64,000 nucleotides of DNA from Choristoneura fumiferana (Eukaryota; Arthropoda; Insecta; Lepidoptera; Tortricidae), in the NCBI RefSeq assembly GCF_025370935.1, contig NC_133481.1, positions 16,409,288-16,473,287 of the forward strand. Reading direction: 5' to 3'. This document shows positions 1 to 10,451 of this stretch, piece after piece (within the stretch, counting starts at the first letter, position 1; every line of letters starts with the position of its first letter). The notes under the pieces were generated by a model. That model was given only the letters and a program-made list of their open reading frames with translations. It did no database searches and had not been told where the DNA came from. The translations under genes were made by a program, and so were the position numbers.

Positions 1-246
1 GGCTTCTCTTTTTATTCGAATGAAACAGGTATCTGTAACATTAAAAATATCAGTGAGTGGTTAATCAGGTTCTTAATGTATAGCCTAATTATTAATTTAG
101 ATAGGTAATGCTTTAGTACAATAGATGGTCTTAACTGCGTGCCAGTTAAGCCCAGGTATTGGATACCGACGCTTGCGGTGCAATTGCTAGAGCTGCAACG
201 AACTTAGTTAGGCTATCGAATATCATAGTCGAGCGTATTATTCGAA
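1..246. other. no recognised feature
   Basis: AT-rich sequence with no convincing coding frame or repeat that I can identify. Confidence 0.4.
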
Positions 247-355
247 GTGAAAGTCAACATCAAAATATTTTTATTCAATTTAGGCTATAAGAAGCACTTA
301 TGAATGTCAAAAAAATCTACCACCGGTTCGGAAAAAGCCGGCAAGAAACTCAACT
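247..355 (+). repeat. dispersed repeat family A, copy 1
   Basis: Contains the family core 'tttattcaatttaggctata' followed by a GCACTTATGAATGTC block and a CTACCACCGGTTCGGAAAAA block. The same core recurs at about 20,534 and 28,284 (plus) and 48,935 (minus). No coding capacity; SINE-like in size. The class is inferred from length and dispersal only. Confidence 0.7.
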
Positions 356-804
356 CCGACCGATTCATATTGGAGATACGTAATATCTTATTACAAAAAT
401 CATTACTTTGAATGCTCTAATCTCCTAAACTACTAGACAGGTTAGCGAAAATTTGGTCTTAATTTGAGAGCCCGGTTCTTAAGAAAAGTTAAGGTATTTA
501 TTTCAGCAAGGGGACTGATCCAAATTCTTTCAAAATGGTGGAAACAACCAATGAACATATATGGTGTATAGTAACTGTATGTTAGCTAAGACATGTGACC
601 TTTATTTTTATATGCTTATATTTGAGCTATTACGAGTATGATGTGACGTGATATCAAATATGAATCGTAATCCCACACGGAACGACGTTTTCCTTGTTTG
701 TATTTGATCTTAGTATCTACAGATTAGTCGTAGCGTGGATGGAATCCCAATGTACAAAAAAAAACACAGCTTTTAAGGAGGAATTTAGATTTTAATACAA
801 TATT
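356..804. other. no recognised feature
   Basis: AT-rich, no coding frame or repeat recognised. Confidence 0.35.
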
Positions 805-990
805 AAGTGATATTAGTCTAACATCTGGTAGCGGTGTACGGTTGTGTTGCCCTGAAGATGAGCTCTGGTTGAGTACGAAACGCGTCAGTGTATTGTGGTG
901 GTGGTGATAGATGGGTTTGTGTGATTTGTGTGTGTTCTTACAGTGTGGAGGTGGAGGAACTGCATGAACACGCATATCAGGTCGCGGGTG
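805..990 (-). repeat. dispersed repeat family B, minus copy
   Basis: Reverse complement of the segment at about 40,790-40,930: both hold a stretch that reads THKSHK-IYHHHH and then LNQSS in one frame. Two diverged copies in opposite orientation 40 kb apart show that this is a transposable-element piece and not a gene, although it leaves a short open frame on the minus strand. Confidence 0.6.
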
Positions 991-1099
991 AGCAAATCAA
1001 TTCTTTTAGTTCATTGATATGGACCTCCGCAAAAACTTCTGAGGTTGTAGGGGGTAATCTCTGGATCTACTGAACCGATTTAGATGAAGTACAGTATAC

Positions 1100-1130
1100 T
1101 TTACGCAGGCGGAATCGTGGCAACAGCTAG
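1100..1130 (+). mobile_element. possible decayed Helitron 3' end
   Basis: Ends in ACAGCTAGTAAGTAGTAA, very like the four clearer Helitron ends in this window (CTAG followed by T), but the GC hairpin upstream is eroded. Weak on its own. Confidence 0.25.
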
Positions 1131-1299
1131 TAAGTAGTAAAAGTAATACTCTATTTAGGTACTCTCCAAACATGTACCTACACTATTATATTATCATACC
1201 TCAACAACGTAACAGAATCACGATCAAAATTACCAAAAGCGCACCTTTACAGCATATTAAAACCATCTCGTACCTCAATTGATAACCTTAAGGTTGGTG

Positions 1300-1547
1300 G
1301 GGGATGCGAAACAAAGAAAGGGCAGCAAGGGCGGGCGGGGAGCTGACTCCAGGCGGGCGGCAGTTGTCGTCCGGCTAGCGGCGAGAGAGCACCGTCCGCC
1401 CGCCCATAACCTCAACCAATCGCGATTGTGTACCACTGTGAATAAAATTTTAATTGTGTACTAAATCAAATAGAAAATACAGTTTTCTGGCGTAAGTTGA
1501 AGTTTTCAGTGAGCGTTGCGATATTTTTGGGGGGTGCATTGGTTATA
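1300..1547 (+). promoter_or_regulatory. candidate promoter and 5' leader
   Basis: A GC-rich island (about 1,310-1,410, several GGGCGG/CGCCCGC-like blocks) stands out against AT-rich surroundings. It is followed by a CCAAT box (AACCAATCGCG, about 1,416-1,426), a TCAGT insect-type initiator near 1,507 and then an ATG at 1,548. The arrangement fits a promoter with a short leader, but no transcript evidence is available here. Confidence 0.35.
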
Positions 1548-1572
1548 ATGCCCGGCGCTACGGTTTCTAATG
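1548..1572 (+). CDS. candidate first coding exon (partial gene)
   Basis: ATG opens a short frame reading MPGATVSN, then meets a consensus splice donor (G|GTGAGT) at 1,573. It lies directly below the GC-rich candidate promoter. The position, in-frame ATG and strong donor suggest a first coding exon whose later exons lie beyond a long intron. I could not find the continuation in the window, so the product is unknown. It could also be a chance ATG plus donor. Confidence 0.35.
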
Positions 1573-1897
1573 GTGAGTTTTTGACAACATTGCGTTTTAC
1601 ATTTACGTTCTGGTTTGGGGTTTGATTGTGCTATCAAATCCCCACGAATCCGACCTTACTTAGTTAAAATTACATAAACCTAGTTATTTATTTTATAAAT
1701 TGTGTAAAGACTTACTAATATTTATGTCGTAAAGCTATGGTTTACTTTGTTTATGTTGCGTACTGTCTGATTGCATTGATTGTGCATTGCATTACAATTT
1801 TTATGTAGCTCAATCGTTACTTTTGATTATTCTCGTAGTGAGTTATTTCGTGAGACATCATTTCATATACTTTGATACATAATAATCTCAATACTCC

Positions 1898-2075
1898 ATC
1901 CATTCATCCCAGTCTATATACGTCCCACTGCTGGGCACAGGCCTCCTATCCCACGCGGGCCCAGTGCGGATTGGGAACTTCACACGCAGCATTGAATTGC
2001 TTCGCAGGTTTGTACAGGTTTTCTCACGATGTTTTCCTTCACCGCATAGCTAGTGGTAAATTTCAAATGTAATCT
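1898..2075 (+). repeat. lepidopteran tRNA-related repeat family C, copy 1
   Basis: Holds the family core 'cccactgctgggcacaggcc', then a GCGGGCCCAGTGCGGATTGGGAA block and a TTGCTTCGCAGGTTTGT block. A second, longer copy lies 150 bp downstream, with diverged copies at 5,578, 19,225, 45,175 and 60,140. Its ORFs are shadows. Confidence 0.8.
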
Positions 2076-2221
2076 CAATACTATATTCTAGATAAGTAAA
2101 TTATGTGAATCAGCAGCAGAATTTGCTAATTCAAATTGGTTGATATTATTTACAAAAGCTGTTCTTTTTATAATAGATTCAAACACTTTTTATTGTTCAG
2201 CTGCATATTTATTCCATCATC

Positions 2222-2520
2222 ATCTTATCATCTCAGCCTATATACGTCCCACTGCTGGGCACAGGCCTCCTCTCAGAACAAGAGGGCTTGGGCCATAGTT
2301 CCCACGCGGGCCCAGTGCGGATTGGGAACTTCACACGCACCATTGAATTGCTTCGCAGGTTTGTGCAGGTTTCCTCACGATGTTTTCCTTCGCTCGTGGT
2401 GAATTTCAAATGTAACTCCGCACATGAATTTCGAAAAACTCAGAGGTGCGAGCCGGGGTTTGAACCCACGACCCTCTGCTTGAGAGGCGATAGGTCAAAC
2501 CACTAGGCCACCACGGCTTT
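2222..2520 (+). repeat. tRNA-related repeat family C, copy 2 (long)
   Basis: Same core as copy 1 plus the stretch reading AGCCGGGGTTTGAACCC, which resembles a tRNA B box on the minus strand, then a block ending ACCACGGCTTTTT. Related B-box blocks occur at 24,950 and 42,790. Consistent with a tRNA-derived SINE. Confidence 0.75.
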
Positions 2521-2939
2521 TTATTCATTTATTCCGCACATTTATTCCGCAAACAAATAAATTTTTCTCAATCAAATATGATCAAAGCTCTATCATGATC
2601 ATTTTTAATATTTTCATTAATAAATTTCTCAAGCATATCTACACAAGTCCTATCAATTTTATCAGTAAAGACTACTGTACTATTTGTCAAGTAATTTTCT
2701 TATTTTCGTAACGTTGGTCTAATTTGCGAACGGAGCCTTAGAGTTCGTTGACCTGTTGTTGCGTAGGCCACCTGTCACGCTCGGATAGAACGTGATCAAC
2801 AAAACATGCTTTCCCTTTGCCATGCTGTTTTCTCACAACCCCGGTAAAAATAAAGTTGTGAGGTTTTTGTTTGGGAGATTTTTAAGCATTATTTTGTACA
2901 GGTTGTGCAAGAATGTTGATAGGTATTTTTTATTAAGAA
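2521..2939. other. no recognised feature
   Basis: AT-rich; nothing identified. Confidence 0.35.
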
Positions 2940-3080
2940 ATTGCTATTGCCCGCGACTCCGGCCGCATAGAATTCATTTATCGCTATCCCGCGGGAACTG
3001 TGCAATTTTGCGGGATAAAAACTGTCCTATGTCCTTCCCCGGACTCAAACTATCTGTATAATGTAAATTGGTTGAGTGGT
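2940..3080 (+). repeat. retroelement-like 3' fragment
   Basis: A 'cccgcgactccggccgc' block, then a 'cgggataaaaactgtcctatg' type block and a terminal stretch after 'tatctgtataat'. This arrangement resembles non-coding ends of dispersed elements common in moth genomes. Assigned from memory of the pattern only. Confidence 0.35.
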
Positions 3081-3222
3081 TTAGACGAGAAGAGGTAACA
3101 AACAAGAAAACAGTCTAATAAACTTTTTCACGTATAATACTGGTGGGATTAGTGGGATAGATTTGGACTTAACTTATTATATTATATATTTTTTTTTAAA
3201 TTGGTGTTAATTTGTTGCTTTT

Positions 3223-3636
3223 TAGGGTTCCGTACCTCAAAAGAAAAAAATGGAACCCTTAAAGGGTCTGTCTGTCAAGACTCTTTTTCTCAGGAACGCG
3301 TGGAGGTATTAAGCTGAAATTCATATCAAACAGTCAAGTCTACTATTCCTTGGAGCTGTGAAAAAATAAAATTTCTACGCCAACGAAATCAAAAGATAAT
3401 ATAGCTGTTTATGCTGCAAATTTTCGACACTCGCAAGGGAATCCAAAACCTACAGGGTACTTTCCGTGAATTCAGAATCTTGAAATTTGGTACGAAGCAA
3501 CGTCTCGCACAGATAAAGAAAAAATTACAAAAAGCATACATTTTCAATTAGATCATAATGATAAAAATATTTTCCATTTTTTTTTGTTAATTTTTACGGA
3601 ACTCTCGGTGCGCGAGTCCGACTCGCACTTTACTTT
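3223..3636 (-). repeat. dispersed repeat family D, minus copy
   Basis: Begins TTTTTAGGGTTCCGTACC and ends at the palindrome GTGCGCGAGTCCGACTCGCAC-like block. The same ends bound copies at 37,107-37,603 (plus), 44,992-45,765 (minus) and partial copies at 31,047 and 60,070. An internal 'gtctgtctgtc' block is shared too. Confidence 0.65.
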
Positions 3637-4338
3637 GAATGATATTTTAAAGGTGTAATGGTTTTGTATAAAGATTGAGCATTCGATTTGTGTCATTAGA
3701 ATGTCGCATATATTTCTATATATCGTCTTAATACCGCTACCTATTTTTTGGACAAATAATTTTGATGTACAAACACACAAACACACGAACAGACGTATAA
3801 GTAAATACTACGGAACCCAACTTTAAAAGAAAAAAAAACATGAAATATACAAGAACTTCAAAAAATATTAACTACGTGTGGAATTTTTTTTTTCTTAATA
3901 TCAATTTAAATGTTATTTCAATATAACCCTTAACATTTTATTAATGATACTATTTTACTTTACTGACTTTAAATCATTAATGTAAACATTATTTAGTAGT
4001 TTGCCCAAACACAATTTATAAAAGGCTTAGGTATAATAGAAATAATGATATCTGGCGTGACTTTGTAATTTTCACTAATTCGATTCTAATAATAATCTTT
4101 TGAATAAATAAAAGGAAAGGATAGATGCGGGAGCTCTTTATTATTGAAGAAAAAATGTGGCATAATACTTACGATGACGAAATCACCAGTAATATTTTTT
4201 AGAAAATTATGTACTGCGAATTTGAAAATTTCTATTGATCTCATCAGTCAGGCCTACGCGTCTAGTCCAGACGAATTGTGGCCTGTTGCCTGTCCACAAC
4301 GTCTTTGGTGGCTGACTAGACCGATGCCAGAACGACAT
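3637..4338. other. no recognised gene
   Basis: AT-rich stretch. A GC-richer block at about 4,250-4,335 could be a retroelement remnant, but I cannot assign it. Confidence 0.3.
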
Positions 4339-4479
4339 GTACAGTCAAGTACAAAAATAAGTAACTATTCGAAACACTCAAAAATATGTTACTACGGCCT
4401 TATTGCGTCGGAATAAGAGTCTATGGTACTTATTTAGTTGGAACTCTGAATAAATTCATATGTTTACACTTGACTGTAC
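4339..4479. mobile_element. small MITE-like element
   Basis: Bounded by perfect 12-bp inverted ends GTACAGTCAAGT and ACTTGACTGTAC. No coding capacity. It abuts and shares GTAC with the next MITE. Confidence 0.55.
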
Positions 4480-4646
4480 CATCAGCCAAATAAGTGGTCT
4501 ATCAATTTTTAAACAAGTTCTTATCAAATGAATATGTCGCTAAAGTCGAACTTTCAAGTTCACAGACATGTCTTATGGCATTATTGTTTTATGACATGCA
4601 ACGATTATCAACTTTAGGGTGGTAGAACATATTTGGCTGATGGTAC
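4476..4646 (+). mobile_element. MITE family E, copy 1
   Basis: Inverted ends GTACCATCAGCCAAATA and TATTTGGCTGATGGTAC (one extra A before the right end). A second copy, about 85-90% similar by eye, is at 57,132-57,299. Confidence 0.75.
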
Positions 4647-4701
4647 ATACACAGACCTGACAAGAGAAGTTTAAGGAGGTTGGTGCAGAACCGCCTTGGT
4701 G

Positions 4702-4797
4702 TCATTTCTGTCTCTTGTCAGCAAGTGTCTTGAGCAAGGCTTCATCGCAGTACTTGCGACCCTCCAACACACGTTTGCGCCAGTTGGTGTATACACA
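4702..4797 (-). pseudogene. coding-like fragment, C-terminal
   Basis: On the minus strand a frame reads CVYTNWRKRVLEGRKYCDEA, then LLKTLADKRQK and a stop at 4,702-4,704. The charged, low-bias composition looks protein-coding, but the frame is closed by a stop just upstream of the C and no splice acceptor is obvious. It could be the tail of a transposon ORF or of a lost host gene. I do not recognise the family. Confidence 0.3.
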
Positions 4798-5577
4798 TTA
4801 AATTTGGTGGTAATGTTACGTACATTTAACTAACAAGTAGGTACCATTATATTGAAAAAATGTTTTTTTCTTCTTTGAAATTTCGTAGTAGTCCTAGTCG
4901 TTTCGTCGTTTGTATATCATTTTGAGCACCGTAACCGCTCATCCACTTCTGACTCTGACACTGCTGACTGAACACAGAACCCTAAATGTCTGACGTCCGA
5001 TACGCACTTGGCTGGTTTTTTTTAATAAAATCGTATAATAAAAAGTACTATCAGTTTATGTTGTCAAAATTACGACCTATATTATGCAAAACTCATTCGA
5101 AAACAACGTCCAATGAGACCCAATCTAAATAGCGTACGGCAAATCAAGATTGCCGTGCCGTTTCTATTCCCGGATGGCTATCGCATGAAACGTTAGTTGT
5201 ACCGCTCGCCGTTCCTATTGTTCCCATCTCGGTCCGTGCCTTATAACAATCTCTTGTTACAAACTGATACTGAAGCGTATTGTACTCTTTGGAAACGAAG
5301 CGCGGCGTTATTATTTGGAAAAATACATGCGATACTTTGGAGTGTGACGCGTCTACGTTTTGATCGCATCTATTTTAATTACGCTAATTGATGTAATATT
5401 TTGTTTTTTTTTAAAGTGTCAATTATATTAAATTTATGAGGGATTGTTTTTTTGCATTATAAATACCTAATGTCAGCCTGATTGTTTACTGTCAAAAATT
5501 AATTAAAAACTATAGGTACTTGACTATTTCGAAATTGTTATGCAAAATAACATTCGAAATTTATCATGTTCTTTTCG
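4798..5577. other. no recognised feature
   Basis: AT-rich; no coding frame with protein-like composition. Confidence 0.35.
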
Positions 5578-5740
5578 ATGAAGGAAAACATCATGAGTAA
5601 ACCTGCATGCATCTACGAAGAAATTCAGCAGTTTGTGTGAAGCTTTCAATCCGCACTGGACCCTCGTGGGAACTACAGGGTAAACTAAACCCTCTCATTC
5701 TACGAAGAGGCCTATGTTCGTACTCAGCAGACGAATAGTA
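5578..5740 (-). repeat. tRNA-related repeat family C, minus copy
   Basis: Reverse complement of family C, diverged: GAAGGAAAACATCATGAG at the left, 'ccgcactggaccctcgtggg' in the middle, and a 'ctctcattctacgaagaggcc' type block. Confidence 0.65.
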
Positions 5741-5939
5741 TTACCGTTGATGATATAAATAAACTTAATATCTTTACGGTTTTTTTAATAATGGTCGTGA
5801 TAGACAGACTAACGGACGGTCAGACGACGTGATACTATAAAAGTTATTTTGAGGAAAACTTTAAAAAGCCAGACAAAAAATTGTCACAATTTATGCTTAA
5901 AAATATCCAAAACAAAAAACCAAATTGTCAGTGGGAAGG

Positions 5940-6078
5940 AAAACGTGTATCGCCTACTGCAAGGCCGGCAATGCACCCGCAGTCCTAATAATGCTGTAGG
6001 TGTCCATGGGTGGCGGTGATCACTAACCATCAAGTCACCCGCCTGCTCGTTTGCCATCTGTTCGATAAAAAAAAATTA
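5940..6078 (+). repeat. SINE-like family F, partial copy
   Basis: 3' half of the family seen intact at 6,234: GGTGTCCATGGGTGGCGGTG, then CATCAAGTCACCCGCCTGCT and CGTTTGCCATCTG with an A-rich tail. More diverged than the next copy. Confidence 0.65.
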
Positions 6079-6126
6079 CTAAAGCGTTAAAAATGCTACT
6101 TTGTGAAAATAACTTTATTTTCTTAG

Positions 6127-6233
6127 TTCAAAATACATTTCTCAAACGTAGCATTTTGGCGCTTTAGAAGTTTTTCATTTCCACTGTCAAAATATATTAT
6201 ATTGTACCAGTTTTATTAAACTACCCACCAGCA
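6127..6233 (+). repeat. 107-bp direct repeat, left copy
   Basis: Identical over 107 bp to 6,522-6,628. The two copies directly flank the SINE-like insert at 6,234-6,507. See findings. Confidence 0.9.
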
Positions 6234-6507
6234 GCAGGTGGTAGGACCTAGTGCAAGGTCCGCCCGGATTGCTACCACCATCTTGTTCGCTAATCCTGCC
6301 ATGAAGCAGCAGTGCTTGCACTGTTGTGTTTCGGCGTGGAGAGTAAGGCAGCCGGTGAAATTACTGGCACTTCAGGTATCCCATCTTAGGCCTCTAGGTT
6401 GGCAACGCATCTGCAATCCCCTGGTGTTGCAGGTGTCTATGGGCGGTGGTGATCTTTTACCATCAGGACACCCACTTGCTCGTTTGCCATCCAGTAGTAT
6501 AAAAAAA
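6234..6507 (+). mobile_element. SINE-like family F, full copy
   Basis: Starts GGTGGTAGGACCTAG-like and ends CGTTTGCCATCCAGTAGTAT plus an A-rich tail. A full minus-strand copy lies at 58,395-58,683 and a partial one at 5,940. The 102-codon frame across it is not conserved between copies, so it is not a gene. Confidence 0.7.
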
Positions 6508-6521
6508 GCTTTATTTTTTAT

Positions 6522-6628
6522 TTCAAAATACATTTCTCAAACGTAGCATTTTGGCGCTTTAGAAGTTTTTCATTTCCACTGTCAAAATATATTATATTGT
6601 ACCAGTTTTATTAAACTACCCACCAGCA
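6522..6628 (+). repeat. 107-bp direct repeat, right copy
   Basis: Perfect match to 6,127-6,233, offset 395 bp. Confidence 0.9.
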
Positions 6629-7237
6629 CCAACGTCATTACAACCCTTCAGAAAAACATGTACTTTAATAAAACGCATGACTTCATCAATTAGTGGGCCG
6701 CGGTTGCGTCCTACCTCATTAATTGTTCTTTAATGAGAGCGGGCACACTTGGTTAAATATCGTGGTGTGGTGTAAACATGCTCGGGTAAATGTTTTTAAA
6801 AAGCACGCTGAGATTTTTTGTTGTGTCGTCGTTTTCGAATAAGGGTGTTTATTCTGCACGGATGTTTACGTTTCATTTACTCTTATTTTTGTTGTTTAGT
6901 TTGAATGTATACAACAATTTTTTTTTTGTTATTTTCGTAAAATTTAACAGGTTCTTATGTAAGTTGAATAGTTTTTTACGCATTGACCAAAATCACGTCT
7001 CTAGTCCAAGATGGGTCGCAATTGACCCATGATTGAAAGAAGCCTGATTGTAGGCAGTCAGGGAATTTTACACCCTAGCTGTTCGGACGAGTCAGAGCTA
7101 ACTATAGATTAAGGAATTTATGATGGCTGTTTTAATTATTTAATAATCCTTCTACATAATTATACCGTAACACTGGGCTACTTTAGCCTTGAAGGGTAAC
7201 TTTGGCCATTGAAATTAGCTCGGTTGTAGTGTTTTTT
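6629..7237. other. no recognised feature
   Basis: Nothing identified. Confidence 0.35.
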
Positions 7238-7832
7238 ACCCGACTGCGAAGAAGGAGGGTTATGTGTTTGACGCGTATGTATGTCTATTCCTATGTCCTC
7301 TCGTAACCACTCAACGGCTGAACCGATTTTGATAAATGATACGTCATTGGATTCGTCTTGGTGACGCGAGTGACACTGGGTACTTACATGAAATTCTTGA
7401 AAAATAAAAATGGCGGATTTTTGGCGCCAAATTGTTAGTTTTCAAAAAATATTTTTAATTCAAACCTATCGAGTGGGGTATCAAATGAAAGCTATTAATA
7501 ATTAGCCCATTCAAAATATATATGGGTTATAATAGTTTTCATCTACCATTTTCACAGAACTATTATAAAAGTGTGAAATGAAACAATAAATTTAAAAAAT
7601 CAAAAAATCCGACTGCTTTAAAAAATACTAAAAAGATGAAAACAAGTCTAGTGGGCTAGCACTTTGTTAAGTAGCTAACTTAAAGTTCAACAGTGGGGAC
7701 CCATTTAAATCGTGACGCTCAAAAATTCTTAACTTATAGGTCCCGACTGTTGAACTTTAAGTTAGCTACTTAACAAAGTTCTAGCCCACTAGACTTGTTT
7801 TCTTCTTTTTAGTATTTTTAAAGCAGTCGGGT
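7238..7832. mobile_element. DNA-element-like repeat with ACCCGACTGC ends
   Basis: Left end ACCCGACTGC (7,238-7,247) is matched by GCAGTCGGGT (7,823-7,832). The right part is a long hairpin: arms at about 7,611-7,702 and 7,739-7,828 pair over roughly 85 bp with a short loop. No coding frame. Probably a non-autonomous foldback element, perhaps with a second one nested in it. Confidence 0.6.
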
Positions 7833-10024
7833 TTTTTGATTTTTTAATTTTTTGTTTTATTAATAAACTTTTCTATTAATGGTTTTCATATGGGCCAAAG
7901 TTACCCTTCATTGGGTCAAAGTACCCCAACCTTACGGTGCTTGAATGTAATTAAAAATTTAAATTCAACATCGGTAGTAAAAGTAGCACGAAATGTTCCG
8001 TTGTGCAACAGACAGTCAACCTTATAATTCTTTGAAAAAATTACGGTATACGGTGAGTCGTTTTGTCGAACTTTTCGAGCTCGACCCAAATCTTAGTTGA
8101 CCAATGAATCCCTGTCACACACGAAGATACTAAAAGGGTTATCGAACACAATCACCAACTTATCACTGCGTGCGGACAAATTCGGAACTAACTATATTTC
8201 AAACAAATTTGGTTGTTCTCGTTAGACACTGGCGATGCTATCGACTTTCATAGGTTGTTGCAGGGGTATCGCGTGTACCGTAAAAATAGGGCAGGGTGAT
8301 TTGGCCTGAACTGACATTTGCATGCACTTTTAGTTCGGAAGTGATCAATGGAATTGATGTGAAACGCCATCGCTGTGTCATTCACCCCGTTGTTGCCAGA
8401 TAGTCTGATACTTATCTTTGAATAGAATTTTCGTGACTGCTTAGCCAAGTGATTAGTAAATCAGTTTCTCAATTGTGAGTACCTTGTTCCCGGTAGGGGC
8501 AGCCGCTTGGATGATGAATAAAACTGTATATACATCGCAATCGCATTCTATATCTCTTTCTATCCTCAACAAGTACTGTGAGATAAAAAGAAGTAGTGAA
8601 AATGATTGCGATGTCGAGTGAGTTGGATGATAAGGTTTCAGGATTATCTATCAGAACCTAGCTTTAAATTTGATACTCGTAATCAAGCAAAGCTTCAAGA
8701 ACAAAATGAAAATGAAAAATAAAAATCTCTAGAGGTTTCGATTTTTTTTTTTCATATTTTGATCACAAAAATATGTAGTGGTTTAAAAAAAAAACTATTT
8801 CAATAAAAAATTGCATAATTAACTTGATTAACCTCAGCTTCTAATTTATTATAAAATGGTTATAAAATGGCGATTAAAAATTTCAGTGTGCAAAGGCTAC
8901 AATGGTTCCATTTTGCCAATTAAGATTCCCGTCGTTTTAAAAGCGACAGCTCTCAAAACAAACTCGGACTCAGATTCCCCAACGAAAATGTTTTATTTAA
9001 TCTAATCGTTAGTTCTGCGTTAATCGAGACCGTAAAGCCTTAGTAAGCCCCGAGCCCACCGGGTACATCAAAGCAATCGATCACAAAGGAATTCGGATAT
9101 AAAATGCCTATTCTGACGCAACTTGAACGTAACTTTATTTCGTAGCTGACAGGAAAGGTGAAATTTATTATATAGATAGATAGATAGATAGATAAAACGT
9201 TTATTTGTTACTGCAAACACACACAATCAAAATTACATAAATAAGAAAAACAGAACAGTCCTAACTTAAATGTAAACAATTTTCAATTGTTTGTGTGCGC
9301 TGCAGTAGTGCAAAAGGGTCATGGCTCAGTGGTCAACATTGCTCATAGGAGCAAAACACTGATATTCTGCCACAACCCAGAGGGCCAAGAACAAATATTA
9401 TCACCTTATTAAAAAAAACAAATATAACAATACAAAACGAAACAAACAGTGCCAAGCAAAATGAATACATTTTCAATATAACAATTTTAACAATTTTGTA
9501 CCTGCCTAAATGTAATAGAATGAATTATGTAGTAGACTTTACGCGCAGCTTTGCTAAATCAAATTAAAATACATAAAAGTGTTTTGATTCGAAAAATACA
9601 ATGTTTAGCAAGAATTAAACCCGGTTTAGACTTGCAAGAAGAATGTAGCAACATTGTATTAGGCACATCGCGATTTCGTAAAGGGAACGAGTTTGATGTG
9701 TATCGAGCGTGCCAATGTATTGCTAACTGCACAATTTTTCTTGCAGATCTAATCTGAGCTTTAACAGGGGGACACAAGATTAGATTTGATTGTTTAAAAT
9801 GATTAAATTAGATTTGACTGTCCGATTTAACTTAGTTAAACTGTCTTATGAATCCCAAAATGTATTTTTTCCGCGGTTGTTTATTAGAACGTTTTTGGAG
9901 ACAACAACGTAACTTTTTGAAAATTCATTAACATTTTGATTTTTTTATTCAAGAAACGGTCAAAGAACAGTTAATTATTACATTGTTTGCCTTTCAGTTT
10001 AATAATACCCATTGTGCTTAATAA
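7833..10024. other. gene-free stretch with a GATA microsatellite
   Basis: No coding frame with protein-like composition. The only clear feature is an ATAG/GATA tetranucleotide run at about 9,175-9,196. Confidence 0.4.
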
Positions 10025-10028
10025 TATT

Positions 10029-10328
10029 TATAACGCGCCGAATTATACCCGTCTCACTCGCGCGCGCTCGTCCGTAGTTTCAGAAATCATCGCAAGGTGG
10101 CGCGCGGCTCCCCGCCACGCGCCGCTCGGGACGCGCGGGAATGAATGACAGTTCGCTATAGCTCGCATGGCGACTCGTTGCCCTTTCGCCGCGAATATAT
10201 TTACCTCCGTCTTATGTGGCCCTCATTTCCTTAATTTTCATGTGTTATTGTGTGTATCGATGCCTCTTATATATAATTGTGACTGTTGTGTAATGTTTTC
10301 GTGAATAAACGTGTTACCAACCGTTATA
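10029..10328 (+). repeat. 5' LTR of gypsy element
   Basis: 300 bp, starting TATAACG and ending CGTTATA, so its ends are inverted copies of each other. It differs from the 3' LTR at two sites (near 10,046 and 10,108). An AATAAA-type signal lies near the end (GTGAATAAACGTG). Confidence 0.95.
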
Positions 10329-10329
10329 C

Positions 10330-10347
10330 TGGCTGCCCAACTAGAGG
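10330..10347 (+). promoter_or_regulatory. primer-binding site
   Basis: TGGCTGCCCAACTAGAGG one base after the 5' LTR. It starts with the TGG expected for pairing with a tRNA 3' CCA. I cannot name the tRNA. Confidence 0.7.
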
Positions 10348-10451
10348 CTGAACTGTACCTACGATTTCATCGCTCGCTAGCCGCGTAATTGTACCTATTT
10401 ACATCGACACTACAGTAAAAAGGAGTGTGCCGTGCCTATTCATCATTTACC

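Noticed and set aside
6238..6546. 102-codon open frame on the plus strand
   Set aside because: It lies within SINE-like family F, which occurs twice more without a conserved frame.
9551..9777. Overlapping open frames on both strands of about 70 codons
   Set aside because: No domain, splice signals or recurring motif; length is expected by chance.
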